Shown: positions 37,204 to 50,600 of the stretch, piece by piece | Position numbering within the stretch: position 1 is the stretch's first letter | Layout: each line of letters opens with the position of its first letter | NCBI RefSeq assembly: GCF_031143425.1 | Contig: NW_027150012.1 | Coordinates: 92,446 to 156,445, forward strand | Length of the DNA: 64,000 nt | Reading direction: 5' to 3' | Source of the DNA: Pleurodeles waltl | Taxonomy: Eukaryota; Chordata; Amphibia; Caudata; Salamandridae | Made by a program: the position numbers and the translations under genes | Notes under the pieces: model-generated | The model's database searches: none | Told to the model about the DNA's origin: nothing | Seen by the model: the letters and a program-made list of their open reading frames with translations, nothing else

Positions 37204-38734
37204 GTGACTTGTGTGGCTCGGACCAAGTTATGTTACCCAGAATCCTTTGCAAACCTCAAAATTTGGCTAAAAAAACACATGTTCCTCACATTTCTGTGGC
37301 AGAAAGTTCTGGAATCTGAGAGGAGCCACAAATTTTATTCCACCCAGCGTTCCCCCACGTCTCCTGATAAAAATGATACCTCACTTGTGTGGGTAGGCCT
37401 AGCGCCCGCTACAGGAAACGCCCCAAAGCACAACGTGGACACAGCCAAATTTTTGAAGGAAAACAGAGGTGTTTTTTGCAAAGTGCCTACCTGTAGATTT
37501 TGGCCTGTAGCTCAGCCGCCACCTAGGGAAACCTACCAAACCTGTGCATTTCTGAAACTAGAGACCTAGGGGAATCCAAGATGGGGTGACTTGTGTGGCT
37601 CGGACCAGGTTCTGTTACCCAGAATCCTTTGCAAACCTCAAAATTTGGCTGAAAAAACACATGTTCCTCACATTTCTGTGGCAGAAAGTTCTGGAATCTG
37701 AGAGGAGCCACAAATTTCCTTCCATCCAGCGTTCCCCCACGTCTCCCGATAAAAATGATACCTCACTTGTGTTGGTAGGCCTTGCGCCCGCGACAGGAAA
37801 CGCCCCAAAGCGCAACGTGGACACAGCCAAATTTTTGAAGGAAAACAGAGGTGTTTTTTGCAAAGTGCCTACCTGTAGATTTTGGCCTGTAGCTCAGCCG
37901 CCACCTAGGCAAACCTACCAAACCTGTACATTTCTGAAAACTAGAGACCTAGGGGAATCCAAGATGGGGTGACTTGTGTGGCTCGGACCAGGTTCTGTTA
38001 CTCAGAATCCTTTGCAAACCTCAGAATTTGGCTAAAAAAACACATGTTCCTCACATTTCTGTGGCAGAAAGTTCTGGAATCTGAGAGGAGCCACAAATTT
38101 CCTTCCACCCAGCATTCCCCCACGTCTCCCGATAAAAATGATACCTCACTTGTGTGGGTAGGCCTAGCGCCCGCGACAGGAAACGCCCCAAAGCGCAACG
38201 TGGACACAGCCAAATTTTTGAAGGAAAACAGAGGTGTTTTTTGCAAAGTGCCTACCTGTAGATTTTTGCATGTAGCTCAGCCGTCACCTAGGGAAACCTA
38301 CCAAACCTGTGCATTTCTGAAAACTAGAGACCTAGGGGAATCCAAGATGGGGTGACTTGTGTGGCTCGGACCAGGTTCTGTTACCCAGAAACCTTTGCAA
38401 ACCTCAGAATTTGGCTAAAAAAACACATGTTCCTCACATTTCTGTGGCAGAAAGTTCTGGAATCTGAGAGGAGCCACAAATTTCCTTCCACCCAGCGTTC
38501 CCCCACGTCTCCCGATAAAAATGATACCTCACTTGTGTGGGTAGGCCTAGCGCCCGCGACAGGAAACGCCCCAAAGCGCAACGTGGACACAGCCAAATTT
38601 TTGAAGGAAAACAGAGGTGTTTTTTGCAAAGTGCCTACCTGTAGATTTTGGCCTGTAGCTCAGCCGCCACCTAGGCAAACCTACCAAACCTGTACATTTC
38701 TGAAAACTAGAGACCTAGGGGAATCCAAGATGGG
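37204..38734 (+). repeat. Transition between two families of higher-order repeat
   Basis: Unit 37204 is F type with GTTATGTTACC and CGCTACAGG; the latter is shared with unit 44860. Unit 37586 joins the GGCTGAAAAAAC left part with the TGTTGGTAGGCCTTGCG type. Units 37969 (TTACTCAGAATCC, CAGCATTCCCC, TTTTTGCATGTAG, CCGTCACC) and 38352 (CAGAAACCTTTG) are rich in private changes. To the left the cassette family dominates, to the right a different family begins. Confidence 0.78.
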
Positions 38735-41412
38735 GTGACTTGTGTGGCTCGGACCAGGTTCTGTTACCCAGAATCCTTTGCAAACCTCAGAATTTGGCTA
38801 AAAAAACACATGTTCCTCACATTTCTGTGGCAGAAAGTTCTGGAATCTGAGAGGAGCCACAAATTTCCTTCCACCCAGCGTTCCCCCACGTCTCCCGATA
38901 AAAATGATACCTCACTTGTGTGGGTAGGCCTAGCGCCCGCGACAGGAAACGCCCGAAAGCGCAACGTGGACACAGCCACATTTTTGAAGGAAAACAGAGG
39001 TGTTTTTTGCAAATGCCTACCTGTAGATTTTGGCCTGTAGCTCAGCTGCCACCTAGGGAAACCTACCAAACCTGTGCATTTCTGAAACTAGAGACCTAGG
39101 GGAATCCAAGATGGGGTGACTTGTGTGGCTCGGACCAGGTTCTGTTACCCAGAATCCTTTGCAAACATCAAAATTTGGCTGAAAAAACACATGTTCCTCA
39201 CATTTCTGTGGCAGAAAGTTCTGGAATCTGAGAGGAGCCACAAATTTCCTTCCACCCAGCGTTCCCCCACGTCTCCCGATAAAAATGATACCTCACTTGT
39301 GTTGGTAGGCCTTGCGCCCGCGACAGGAAACGCCCCAAAGCGCAACGTGGACACAGCCAAATTTTTGAAGGAAAACAGAGGTGTTTTTTGCAAAGTGCCT
39401 ACCTGTAGATTTTGGCCTGTAGCTCAGCCGCCACCTAGGCAAACCTACCAAACCTGTACATTTCTGAAAACTAGAGACCTAGGGGAATCCAAGATGGGGT
39501 GACTTGTGTGGCTCGGACCAGGTTCTGTTACCCAGAATCCTTTGCAAACCTCAGAATTTGGCTAAAAAAACACATGTTCCTCACATTTCTGTGGCAGAAA
39601 GTTCTGGAATCTGAGAGGAGCCACAAATTTCCTTCCACCCAGCGTTCCCCCACGTCTCCCGATAAAAATGATACCTCACTTGTGTGGGTAGGCCTAGCGC
39701 CCGCGACAGGAAACGCCCCAAAGCGCAACGTGGACACAGCCAAATTCTAGAAGGAAAACAGAGGTGTTTTTTGCAAAGTGCCTAACTGTAGATTTTGGCC
39801 TGTAGCTCAGCCCCCACCTAGGGAAACATACCAAACCTCTGCATTTCTGAAAACTAGAAACTTAGGGGAATCCAAGATGGGGTGACTTGTGTGGCTCGGA
39901 CCAGGTTCTGTTACCCAGAATCCTTTGCAAACCTCAAAATTTGGCTAAAAAAACACATGCTCCTCACATTTCTGTGGCAGAAAGTTCTGGAATCTGAGAG
40001 GAGCCACAAATTTTCTTCCACCCAGCGTTCCCCCACGTCTCCCGATAAAAATGATACCTCACTTGTGTGGGTAGGCCTAGTGCCCGCGACAGGAAACGCC
40101 CCAAAGCACAACGTGGACACAGCCAAATTTTTGAAGGAAAACAGAGGTGTTTTTTGCAAAGTGCCTACCTGTAGATTTTGGCCTGTAGCTCAGCCACCAC
40201 CTAGGCAAACCTACCAAACCTCTACATTTCTGAAAACTAGAGACCAGGGGAATCCAAGATGGGGTGACTTGTGTGGCTCGGACCAGGTTCTGTTACCCAG
40301 AATCCTTTGCAAACCTCAGAATTTGGCTAAAAAAACACATGTTCCTCACATTTCTGTGGCAGAAAGTTCTGGAATCTGAGAGGAGCCACAAATTTCCTTC
40401 CACCCAGCGTTCCCCCACATCTCCCGATAAAAATGATACCACACTTGTGTGGGTAGGCCTAGCGCCCGCGACAGGAAACGCCCCAAAGCGCAACGTGGAC
40501 ACATCCAAATTTTTGAAGGAAAACAGAGGTGTTTTTTGCAAAGTGCCTACCTGTAGATTTTTGCCTGTAGCTCAGCCGCCACCTAGGGAAACCTACCAAA
40601 CCTGTGCATTTCTGAAAACTAGAGACCTAGGGGAATCCAAGATGGGGTGACTTGTTTGGCTCGGACCAGGTTCTGTTACCCAGAATCCTTTGCAAACCTC
40701 AGAATTTGGCTAAAAAAACACATGTTCCTCACATTTCTGTGGCAGAAAGTTCTGGAATCTGAGAGGAGCCACAAATTTCCTTCCACCCAGCGTTCCCCCA
40801 CGTCTCCCGATAAAAATGATACCTCACTTGTGTGGGTAGGCCTAGCGACGGCGACAGGAAACGCCCCAAAGCGCAACGTGGACACAGCCACATTTTTGAA
40901 GGAAAACAGAGGTGTTTTTTGCAAAGTGCCTACCTGTAGATTTTGGCCTGTAGCTCAGCTGCCACCTAGGGAAACCTACCAAACCTGTGCATTTCTGAAA
41001 ACTAGAGACCTAGGGGAATCCAAGATGGGGTGACTTGTGTGGCTCGGACCAGGTTCTGTTACCCAGAATCCTTTGCAAACCTCAAAATTTGGCTAAAAAA
41101 ACACATGTTCCTCACATTTCTGTGGCAGAAAGTTCTGGAATCTGAGAGGAGCCACAAATTTCCTTCCACCCAGCGTTCCCCCACTTCTCCCGATAAAAAT
41201 GATGCCTCACTTGTGTGGGTAGGCCTAGCGCCCGCGACAGGAAACGCCCCAAAGCGCAACGTGGACACAGCCAAATTTTTGAAGGAAAACAGAGGTGTTT
41301 TTTGCAAAGTGCCTACCTGTAGATTTTGGCCTGTAGCTCAGCCGCCACCTAGGCAAACCTACCAAACCTGTACATTTCTGAAAACTAGAGACCTAGGGGA
41401 ATCCAAGATGGG
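38735..41412 (+). repeat. Seven-unit block, copy 1 (partner 46008-48686)
   Basis: Units 38735, 39116, 39499, 39882, 40264, 40647 and 41030 match 46008, 46390, 46773, 47156, 47538, 47921 and 48304 at 7273-7274 bp (19 units). Shared states: TGTTGGTAGGCCTTGCG; GGGAAACATACC with CCTCTGC and GAAACTTAGGGG; CACATGCTCC, CTAGTGCCC and CCACCACC with CTCTACATTT; ATACCACACTTG; CTTGTTTGGCTCGG with GCGACGGCG; CACTTCTCC with AATGATGCC. Private to this copy are a G loss near 39013, AAATTCTAG near 39744 and ACACATCCAAA in unit 40264. The first four resemble an evolved form of 5045-6575. Confidence 0.9.
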
Positions 41413-41795
41413 GTGACTTGTGTGGCTCGGACCAGGTTCTGTTACCCAGAATCCTTTGCAAACCTCAGAATTTGGCTAAAAAAACACATGTTCCTCACAT
41501 TTCTGTGGCAGAAAGTTCGGGAATCTGAGAGGAGCCACAAATTTCCTTCCACCCAGCGTTCCCTCACGCCTCCCGATAAAAATGATACCTCACTTGTGTG
41601 GGTAGGCCTAGCGCCCGCGACAGGAAACGCCCCAAAGCGCAACGTGGACACAGCCAAATTTTTGAAGGAAAACAGAGGTGTTTTTTGCAAAGTGCCTACC
41701 TGTAGATTTTGGCCTGTAGCTCAGCCGCCACCTAGGGAAACCTACCAAACCTGTGCATTTCTGAAAACTAGAGACCTAGGGGAATCCAAGATGGG
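41413..41795 (+). repeat. Single unit with GTTCGGGAATC and GTTCCCTCACGCC
   Basis: This unit combines the R-type GTTCGGGAATC with GTTCCCTCACGCCTCCCG. The same combination occurs at 51750, whereas 48687, which occupies the equivalent slot after the 19-unit copy, has GTTCCCTCACGTCTCCTG. So 51750 is closer to 41413 than to its nearer relative. Confidence 0.8.
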
Positions 41796-43327
41796 GTGAC
41801 TTGTGTGGCTCGGACCAGGTTCTGTTACCCAGAATCCTTTGCAAACCTCAAAATTTGGCTAAAAAAACACATGTTCCTCACATTTCTGTGGCAGAAAGTT
41901 CTGGAATCTGAGAGGAGCCACAAATTTCCTTCCACCCAGCGTTCCCCCACGTCTCCCGATAAAAATGATACCTCACTTGTGTGGGTAGGCCTAGCGCCCG
42001 CGACAGGAAACGCCCCAAAGCGCAACGTGGACACAGCCAAATTTTTGAAGGAAAACAGAGGTGTTTTTTGCAAAGTGCCTACCTGTAGATTTTGGCCTTT
42101 AGCTCAGCCGCCACCTAGGCAAACCTACCAAACCTGTACATTTCTGAAAACTAGAGACCTAGGGGAATCCAAGATGGGGTGACTTGTGTGGCTCGGACCA
42201 GGTTCTGTTACCCAGAATCCTTTGCAAACCTCAAAATTTGGCTAAAAAAACACATGTTCCTAACATTTCTGTGGCAGAAAGTTCTGGAATCTGAGAGGAG
42301 CCACAAATTTCCTTCCACCCAGCGTTCCCTCACGTCTCCCGATAAAAATGATACCTCACTTGTGTGGGTAGGCCTAGCGCCCGCAACAGGAAACGCCCCA
42401 AAGCGCAACGTGGACACAGCCAAATTCTTGAAGGAAAACAGAGGTGTTTTTTGCAAAGTGCCTACCTGTAGATTTTGGCCTGTAGCTCAGCCGCCACCTA
42501 GGGAAACCTACCAAACCTGTGCATTTCTGAAAACTAGAGACCTAGGGGAATCCAAGATGGGGTGACTTGTGTGGCTCGGACCAGGTTCTGTTACCCAGAA
42601 TCCTTTGCAAACCTCAAAATTTGGCTAAAAAAACACATGTTCCTCACATTTCTGTGGCAGAAAGTTCTGGAATCTGAGAGGAGCCACAAATTTCCTTCCA
42701 CCCAGCGTTCCTCCACGTCTCCCGATAAAAATGATACCTCACTTGTGTGGGTAGGCCTAGCGCCCGCGACAGGAAACGCCCCAAAGCGCAACGTGGACAC
42801 AGCCAAATTTTTGAAGGAAAACAGAGGTGTTTTTTGCAAAGTGCCTACCTGTAGATTTTGGCCTTTAGCTCAGCCGCCACCTAGGCAAACCTACCAAACC
42901 TGTACATTTCTGAAAACTAGAGACCTAGGGGAATCCAAGATGGGGTGACTTGTGTGGCTCGGACCAGGTTCTGTTACCCAGAATCCTTTGCAAACCTCAA
43001 AATTTGGCTAAAAAAACACATGTTCCTAACATTTCTGTGGCAGAAAGTTCTGGAATCTGAGAGGAGCCACAAATTTCCTTCCACCCAGCGTTCCCTCACG
43101 TCTCCCGATAAAAATGATACCTCACTTGTGTGGGTAGGCCTAGCGCCCGCAACAGGAAACGCCCCAAAGCGCAACGTGGACACAGCCAAATTCTTGAAGG
43201 AAAACAGAGGTGTTTTTTGCAAAGTGCCTACCTGTAGATTTTGGCCTGTAGCTCAGCCGCCACCTAGGGAAACCTACCAAACCTGTGCATTTCTGAAAAC
43301 TAGAGACCTAGGGGAATCCAAGATGGG
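41796..43327 (+). repeat. Two-unit tandem duplication (766 bp period)
   Basis: Units 41796 and 42179 are repeated as 42562 and 42945. The first member shares GGCCTTTAGCTC, seen nowhere else that I noticed. The second shares CCTAACATTT, GTTCCCTCACG, CCGCAACAGG and AAATTCTTGAAGG. The only difference I noticed is GTTCCTCCACG in unit 42562. This looks like one of the youngest events in the window. Confidence 0.94.
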
Positions 43328-46007
43328 GTGACTTGTGTGGCTCGGACCAGGTTCTGTTACCCAGAATCCTTTGCAAACCTCAAAATTTGGCTAAAAAAAC
43401 ACATGTTCCTCACATTTCTGTGGCAGAAAGTTCTGGAATCTGAGAGGAGCCACAAATTTCCTTCCACCCAGCGTTCCCCCACGTCTCCCGATAAAAATGA
43501 TACCTCACTTGTGTGGGTAGGCCTAGCGCCCGCGACAGGAAACGCCCCAAAGCGCAACGTGGACACAGCCAAATTATTGAAGGAAAACAGAGGTGTTTTT
43601 TGCAAAGTGCCTACCTGTAGATTTTGGCCTGTAGCTCAGCCGCCACCTAGGGAAACCTACCAAACCTGTGCATTTCTGAAAACTAGAGACCTAGGGGAAT
43701 CCAAGATGGGGTGACTTGTGTGGCTCGGACCAGGTTCTGTTACCCAGAATCCTTTGCAAACCTCAAAATTTGGCTAAAAAAACACATGTTCCTCACATTT
43801 CTGTGGCAGAAAGTTCTGGAATCTGAGAGGAGCCACAAATTTCCTTCCACCCAGCGTTCCCTCACGTCTCCTGATAAAAATGATACCTCACTTGTGTGGG
43901 TAGGCCTAGCGCCCGCGACAGGAAACGCCCCAAAGCGCAACGTGGACACAGCCACATTTTTGAAGGAAAACAGAGGTGTTTTTTGCAATGTGCCTACCTG
44001 TAGATTTTGGCCTGTAGCTCAGCCGCCACCTAGGGAAACCTACCAAACCTGTGCATTTCTGAAAACTAGAGACCTAGGGGAATCCAAGATGGGGTGACTT
44101 GTGTGGCTCGGACCAGGTTCTGTTACCCAGAATCCTTTGCAAACCTCAAAATTTGGCTAAAAAAACACATGTTCCTCACATTTCTGTGGCAGAAAGTTCT
44201 GGAATCTGAGAGGAGCCACAAATTTCCTTCCACCCAGCGTTCCCCCACGTCTCCCGGTAAAAATGATACCTCACTTGTGTGGGTAGGCCTAGCGCCCGCG
44301 ACAGGAAACGCCCCAAAGCGCAACGTGGACACAGCCAAATTTTTGAAGGAAAACAGAGGTGTTTTTTGCAAAGTGCCTACCTGTAGATTTTGGCCTGTAG
44401 CTCAGCCGCCACCTAGGGAAACCTACCAAACCTGTGCATTTCTGAAAACTACAGACCTAGGGGAATCCAAGATGGGGTGACTTGTGTGGCTCGGACCAGG
44501 TTCTGTTACCCAGAATCCTTTGCAAACCTCAGAATTTGGCTAAAAAAACACATGTTCCTCACATTTCTGTGGCAGAAAGTTCTGGAATCTGAGAGGAGCC
44601 ACAAATTTCCTTCCACCCAGCGTTCCCCCACGTCTCCCGATAAAAATGATACCTCACTTGTGTGGGTAGGCCTAGCGCCCGCGACAGGAAACGCCCCAAA
44701 GCGCAACGTGGACACAGCCACATTTTTGAAGGAAAACAGAGGTGTTTTTTGCAATGTGCCTACCTGTAGATTTTGGCCTGTAGCTCAGCCGCCACCTAGG
44801 GAAACCTACCAAACCTGTGCATTTCTGAAAACTAGAGACCTAGGGGAATCCAAGATGGGGTGACTTGTGTGGCTCGGACCAAGTTCTGTTACCCAGAATC
44901 CTTTGCAAACCTCAAAATTTGGCTAAAAAAACACATGTTCCTCACATTTCTGTGGCAGAAAGTTCTGGAATCTGAGAGGAGCCACAAATTTTATTCCACC
45001 CAGCGTTCCCCCACGTCTCCTGATAAAAATGATACCTCACTTGTGTGGGTAGGCCTAGCGCCCGCTACAGGAAACGCCCCAAAGCACAACGTGGACACAG
45101 CCAAATTTTTGAAGGAAAACAGAGGTGTTTTTTGCAAAGTGCCTACCTGTAGATTTTGGCCTGTAGCTCAGCCGCCACCTAGGCAAACCTACCAAACCTG
45201 TACATTTCTGAAAACTAGAGACCTAGGGGAATCCAAGATGGGGTCACTTGTGTGGCTCGGACCAGGTTCTGTTACCCAGAATCCTTTGCAAACCTCAAAA
45301 TTTGGCTAAAAAAACACATGCTCCTCACATTTCTGTGGCAGAAAGTTCTGGAATCTGAGAGGAGCCACAAATTTTCTTCCACCCAGCGTTCCCCCACGTC
45401 TCCCGATAAAAATGATACCTCACTTGTGTGGGTAGGCCTAGTGCCCGCGACAGGAAACGCCCCAAAGCACAACGTGGACACAGCCAAATTTTTTAAGGAA
45501 AACAGAGGTGTTTTTTGCAAAGTGCCTACCTGTAGATTTTGGCCTGTAGCTCAGCCACCACCTAGGCAAACCTACCAAACCTGTACATTTCTGAAAACTA
45601 GAGACCAGGGGAATCCAAGATGGGGTGACTTGTGTGGCTCGGACCAGGTTCTGTTACCCAGAATCCTTTGCAAACCTCAGAATTTGGCTAAAAAAACACA
45701 TGTTCCTCACATTTCTGTGGCAGAAAGTTCTGGAATCTGAGAGGAGCCACAAATTTCCTTCCACCCAGCGTTCCCCCACATCTCCCGATAAAAATGATAC
45801 CACACTTGTGTGGTTAGGCCTAGCGCCCGCGACAGGAAACGCCCCAAAGCGCAACGTGGACACAGCCAAATTTTTGAAGGAAAACAGAGGTGTTTTTTGC
45901 AAAGTGCCTACCTGTAGATTTTTGCCTGTAGCTCAGCCGCCACCTAGGGAAACCTACCAAACCTGTGCATTTCTGAAAACTAGAGACCTAGGGGAATCCA
46001 AGATGGG
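43328..46007 (+). repeat. Seven-unit segment with a hybrid 5811-type unit
   Basis: Unit 43328 is near-consensus with AAATTATTGAAGG. Units 43711, 44094 and 44477 carry GTTCCCTCAC with CTCCTGAT; CCGGTAAAAATGA with ACTACAGACC; and GCAATGTGCC, and the first two recur in order at 49453/49836 and 52516/52899. Unit 44860 is F type with CGCTACAGG but ends with CCTAGGCAAACC and GTACATTT; it is followed by GGGGTCACTTG, a rare change of the phase motif. Units 45243 and 45625 are CACATGCTCC and ATACCACACTTG types (TGTGGTTAGGCC in the latter). Confidence 0.82.
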
Positions 46008-48686
46008 GTGACTTGTGTGGCTCGGACCAGGTTCTGTTACCCAGAATCCTTTGCAAACCTCAGAATTTGGCTAAAAAAACACATGTTCCTCACATTTCTG
46101 TGGCAGAAAGTTCTGGAATCTGAGAGGAGCCACAAATTTCCTTCCACCCAGCGTTCCCCCACGTCTCCCGATAAAAATGATACCTCACTTGTGTGGGTAG
46201 GCCTAGCGCCCGCGACAGGAAACGCCCCAAAGCGCAACGTGGACACAGCCACATTTTTGAAGGAAAACAGAGGTTTTTTTTGCAAAGTGCCTACCTGTAG
46301 ATTTTGGCCTGTAGCTCAGCTGCCACCTAGGGAAACCTACCAAACCTGTGCATTTCTGAAACTAGAGACCTAGGGGAATCCAAGATGGGGTGACTTGTGT
46401 GGCTCGGACCAGGTTCTGTTACCCAGAATCCTTTGCAAACCTCAAAATTTGGCTGAAAAAACACATGTTCCTCACATTTCTGTGGCAGAAAGTTCTGGAA
46501 TCTGAGAGGAGCCACAAATTTCCTTCCACCCAGCTATCCCCCACGTCTCCCGATAAAAATGATACCTCACTTGTGTTGGTAGGCCTTGCGCCCGCGACAG
46601 GAAACGCCCCAAAGCGCAACGTGGACACAGCCAAATTTTTGAAGGAAAACAGAGGTGTTTTTTGCAAAGTGCCTACCTGTAGATTTTGGCCTGTAGCTCA
46701 GCCGCCACCTAGGCAAACCTACTAAACCTGTACATTTCTGAAAACTAGAGACCTAGGGGAATCCAAGATGGGGTGACTTGTGTGGCTCGGACCAGGTTCT
46801 GTTACCCAGAATCCTTTGCAAACCTCAGAATTTGGCTAAAAAAACACATGTTCCTCACATTTCTGTGGCAGAAAGTTCTGGAATCTGAGAGGAGCCACAA
46901 ATTTCCTTCCACCCAGCGTTCCCCCACGTCTCCCGATAAAAATGATACCTCACTTGTGTGGGTAGGCCTAGCGCCCGCGACAGGAAACGCCCCAAAGCGC
47001 AACGTGGACACAGCCAAATTCTTGAAGGAAAACAGAGGTGTTTTTTGCAAAGTGCCTACCTGTAGATTTTGGCCTGTAGCTCAGCCCCCACCTAGGGAAA
47101 CATACCAAACCTCTGCATTTCTGAAAACTAGAAACTTAGGGGAATCCAAGATGGGGTGACTTGTGTGGCTCGGACCAGGTTCTGTTACCCAGAATCCTTT
47201 GCAAACCTCAAAATTTGGATAAAAAAACACATGCTCCTCACATTTCTGTGGCAGAAAGTTCTGGAATCTGAGAGGAGCCACAAATGTTCTTCCACCCAGC
47301 GTTCCCCCACGTCTCCCGATAAAAATGATACCTCACTTGTGTGGGTAGGCCTAGTGCCCGCGACAGGAAACGCCCCAAAGCACAACGTGGACACAGCCAA
47401 ATTTTTGAAGGAAAACAGAGGTGTTTTTTGCAAAGTGCCTACCTGTAGATTTTGGCCTGTAGCTCAGCCACCACCTAGGCAAACCTACCAAACCTCTACA
47501 TTTCTGAAAACTAGAGACCAGGGGAATCCAAGATGGGGTGACTTGTGTGGCTCGGACCAGGTTCTGTTACCCAGAATCCTTTGCAAACCTCAGAATTTGG
47601 CTAAAAAAACACATGTTCCTCACATTTCTGTGGCAGAAAGTTCTGGAATCTGAGAGGAGCCACAAATTTCCTTCCACCCAGCGTTCCCCCACATCTCCCG
47701 ATAAAAATGATACCACACTTGTGTGGGTAGGCCTAGCGCCCGCAACAGGAAACGCCCCAAAGCGCAACGTGGACACAGCCAAATTTTTGAAGGAAAACAG
47801 AGGTGTTTTTTGCAAAGTGCCTACCTGTAGATTTTTGCCTGTAGCTCAGCCGCCACCTAGGGAAACCTACCAAACCTGTGCATTTCTGAAAACTAGAGAC
47901 CTAGGGGAATCCAAGATGGGGTGACTTGTTTGGCTCGGACCAGGTTCTGTTACCCAGAATCCTTTGCAAACCTCAGAATTTGGCTAAAAAAACACATGTT
48001 CCTCACATTTCTGTGGCAGAAAGTTCTGGAATCTGAGAGGAGCCACAAATTTCCTTCCACCCAGCGTTCCCCCACGTCTCCCGATAAAAATGATACCTCA
48101 CTTGTGTGGGTAGGCCTAGCGACGGCGACAGGAAACGCCCCAAAGCGCAACGTGGACACAGCCACATTTTTGAAGGAAAACAGAGGTGTTTTTTGCAAAG
48201 TGCCTACCTGTAGATTTTGGCCTGTAGCTCAGCTGCCACCTAGGGAAACCTACCAAACCTGTGCATTTCTGAAAACTAGAGACCTAGGGGAATCCAAGAT
48301 GGGGTGACTTGTGTGGCTCGGACCAGGTTCTGTTACCCAGAATCCTTTGCAAACCTCAAAATTTGGCTAAAAAAACACATGTTCCTCACATTTCTGTGGC
48401 AGAAAGTTCTGGAATCTGAGAGGAGCCACAAATTTCCTTCCACCCAGCGTTCCCCCACTTCTCCCGATAAAAATGATGCCTCACTTGTGTGGGTAGGCCT
48501 AGCGCCCGCGACAGGAAACGCCCCAAAGCGCAACGTGGACACAGCCAAATTTTTGAAGGAAAACAGAGGTGTTTTTTGCAAAGTGCCTACCTGTAGATTT
48601 TGGCCTGTAGCTCAGCCGCCACCTAGGCAAACCTACCAAACCTGTACATTTCTGAAAACTAGAGACCTAGGGGAATCCAAGATGGG
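46008..48686 (+). repeat. Seven-unit block, copy 2 (partner 38735-41412)
   Basis: Copy at a 19-unit offset, lacking the AAATTCTAG of copy 1. Private states include CAGCTATCCCCC and CTACTAAACC in unit 46390, GGATAAAAAAAC and CAAATGTTCTTCC in unit 47156 and a T8 run in unit 46008. Its last three units also open the 8-unit duplication that follows. Confidence 0.88.
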
Positions 48687-50600
48687 GTGACTTGTGTGGC
48701 TCGGACCAGGTTCTGTTACCCAGAATCCTTTGCAAACCTCAGAATTTGGCTAAAAAAACACATGTTCCTCACATTTCTGTGGCAGAAAGTTCTGGAATCT
48801 GAGAGGAGCCACAAATTTCCTTCCACCCAGCGTTCCCTCACGTCTCCTGATAAAAATGATACCTCACTTGTGTGGGTAGGCCTAGCGCCCGCGACAGGAA
48901 ACGCCCCAAAGCGCAACGTGGACACAGCCAAATTTTTGAAGGAAAACAGAGGTGTTTTTTGCAAAGTGCCTACCTGTAGATTTTGGCCTGTAGCTCAGCC
49001 GCCACCTAGGGAAACCTACCAAACCTGTGCATTTCTGAAAACTAGAGACCTAGGGGAATCCAAGATGGGGTGACTTGTGTGGCTCGGACCAGGTTCTGTT
49101 ACCCAGAATCCTTTGCAAACCTCAAAATTTGGCTAAAAAAACACATGTTCCTCACATTTCTGTGGCAGAAAGTTCTGGAATCTGAGAGGAGCCACAAATT
49201 TCCTTCCACCCAGCGTTCCCCCACGTCTCCCGATAAAAATGATACCTCACTTGTGTGGGTAGGCCTAGCGCCCGCGACAGGAAACGCCCCAAAGAGCAAC
49301 GTGGACACAGCCAAATTTTTGAAGGAAAACAGAGGTGTTTTTTGCAAAGTGCCTACCTGTAGACTTTGGCCTGTAGCTCAGCCGCCACCTAGGCAAACCT
49401 ACCAAACCTGTACATTTCTGAAAACTAGAGACCTAGGGGAATCCAAGATGGGGTGACTTGTGTGGCTCGGACCAGGTTCTGTTACCCAGAATCCTTTGCA
49501 AACCTCAGAATTTGGCTAAAAAAACACATGTTCCTCACATTTCTGTGGCAGAAAGTTCTGGAATCTGAGAGGAGCCACAAATTTCCTTCCACCCAGCGTT
49601 CCCTCACGTCTCCTGATAAAAATGATACCTCACTTGTGTGGGTAGGCCTAGCGCCCGCGACAGGAAACGCCCCAAAGCGCAACGTGGACACAGCCACATT
49701 TTTTAAGGAAAACAGAGGTGTTTTTTGCAATGTGCCTACCTGTAGATTTTGGCCTGTAGCTCAGCCGCCACCTAGGGAAACCTACCAAACCTGTGCATTT
49801 CTGAAAACTAGAGACCTAGGGGAATCCAAGATGGGGTGACTTGTGTGGATCGGACCAGGTTCTGTTACCCAGAATCCTTTGCAAACCTCAAAATTTGGCT
49901 AAAAAAACACATGTTCCTCACATTTCTGTGGCAGAAAGTTCTGGAATCTGAGAGGAGCCACAAATTTCCTTCCACCCAGCGTTCCCCCACGTCTCCCGGT
50001 AAAAATGATACCTCACTTGTGTGGGTAGGCCTAGCGCCCGCGACAGGAAACGCCCCAAAGCGCAACGTGGACACAGCCAAATTTTTGAAGGAAAACAGAG
50101 GTGTTTTTTGCAAAGTGCCTACCTGTAGATTTTGGCCTGTAGCTCAGCCGCCACCTAGGGAAACCTACCAAACCTGTGCATTTCTGAAAACTACAGACCT
50201 AGGGGAATCCAAGATGGGGTGACTTGTGTGGCTCGGACCAGGTTCTGTTACCCAGAATCCTTTGCAAACCTCAGAATTTGGCTAAAAAAACACATGTTCC
50301 TCACATTTCTGTGGCAGAAAGTTCTGGAATCTGAGAGGAGCCACAAATTTCCTTCCACCCAGCGTTCCCCCACGTCTCCCGATAAAAATGATACCTCACT
50401 TGTGTGGGTAGGCCTAGTGCCCGCGACAGGAAACGCCCCAAAGCACAACGTGGACACAGCCAAATTTTTGAAGGAAAACAGAGGTGTTTTTTGCAAAGTG
50501 CCTACCTGTAGATTTTGGCCTGTAGCTCAGCCACCACCTAGGCAAACCTACCAAACCTCTACATTTCTGAAAACTAGAGACCAGGGGAATCCAAGATGGG
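47538..50600 (+). repeat. Eight-unit tandem duplication, copy 1 (~3.06 kb)
   Basis: Units 47538, 47921, 48304, 48687, 49070, 49453, 49836 and 50219 are repeated at 50601-53665 at 3063 bp. Unit 50219 is a hybrid: a common left half with CAGAATTTGG and CACATGTTCC, and a right half of the 47156 type (CTAGTGCCC, GCACAACG, CCACCACC, CTCTACATTT, GACCAGGGG). It marks the junction of the duplication. Confidence 0.91.
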
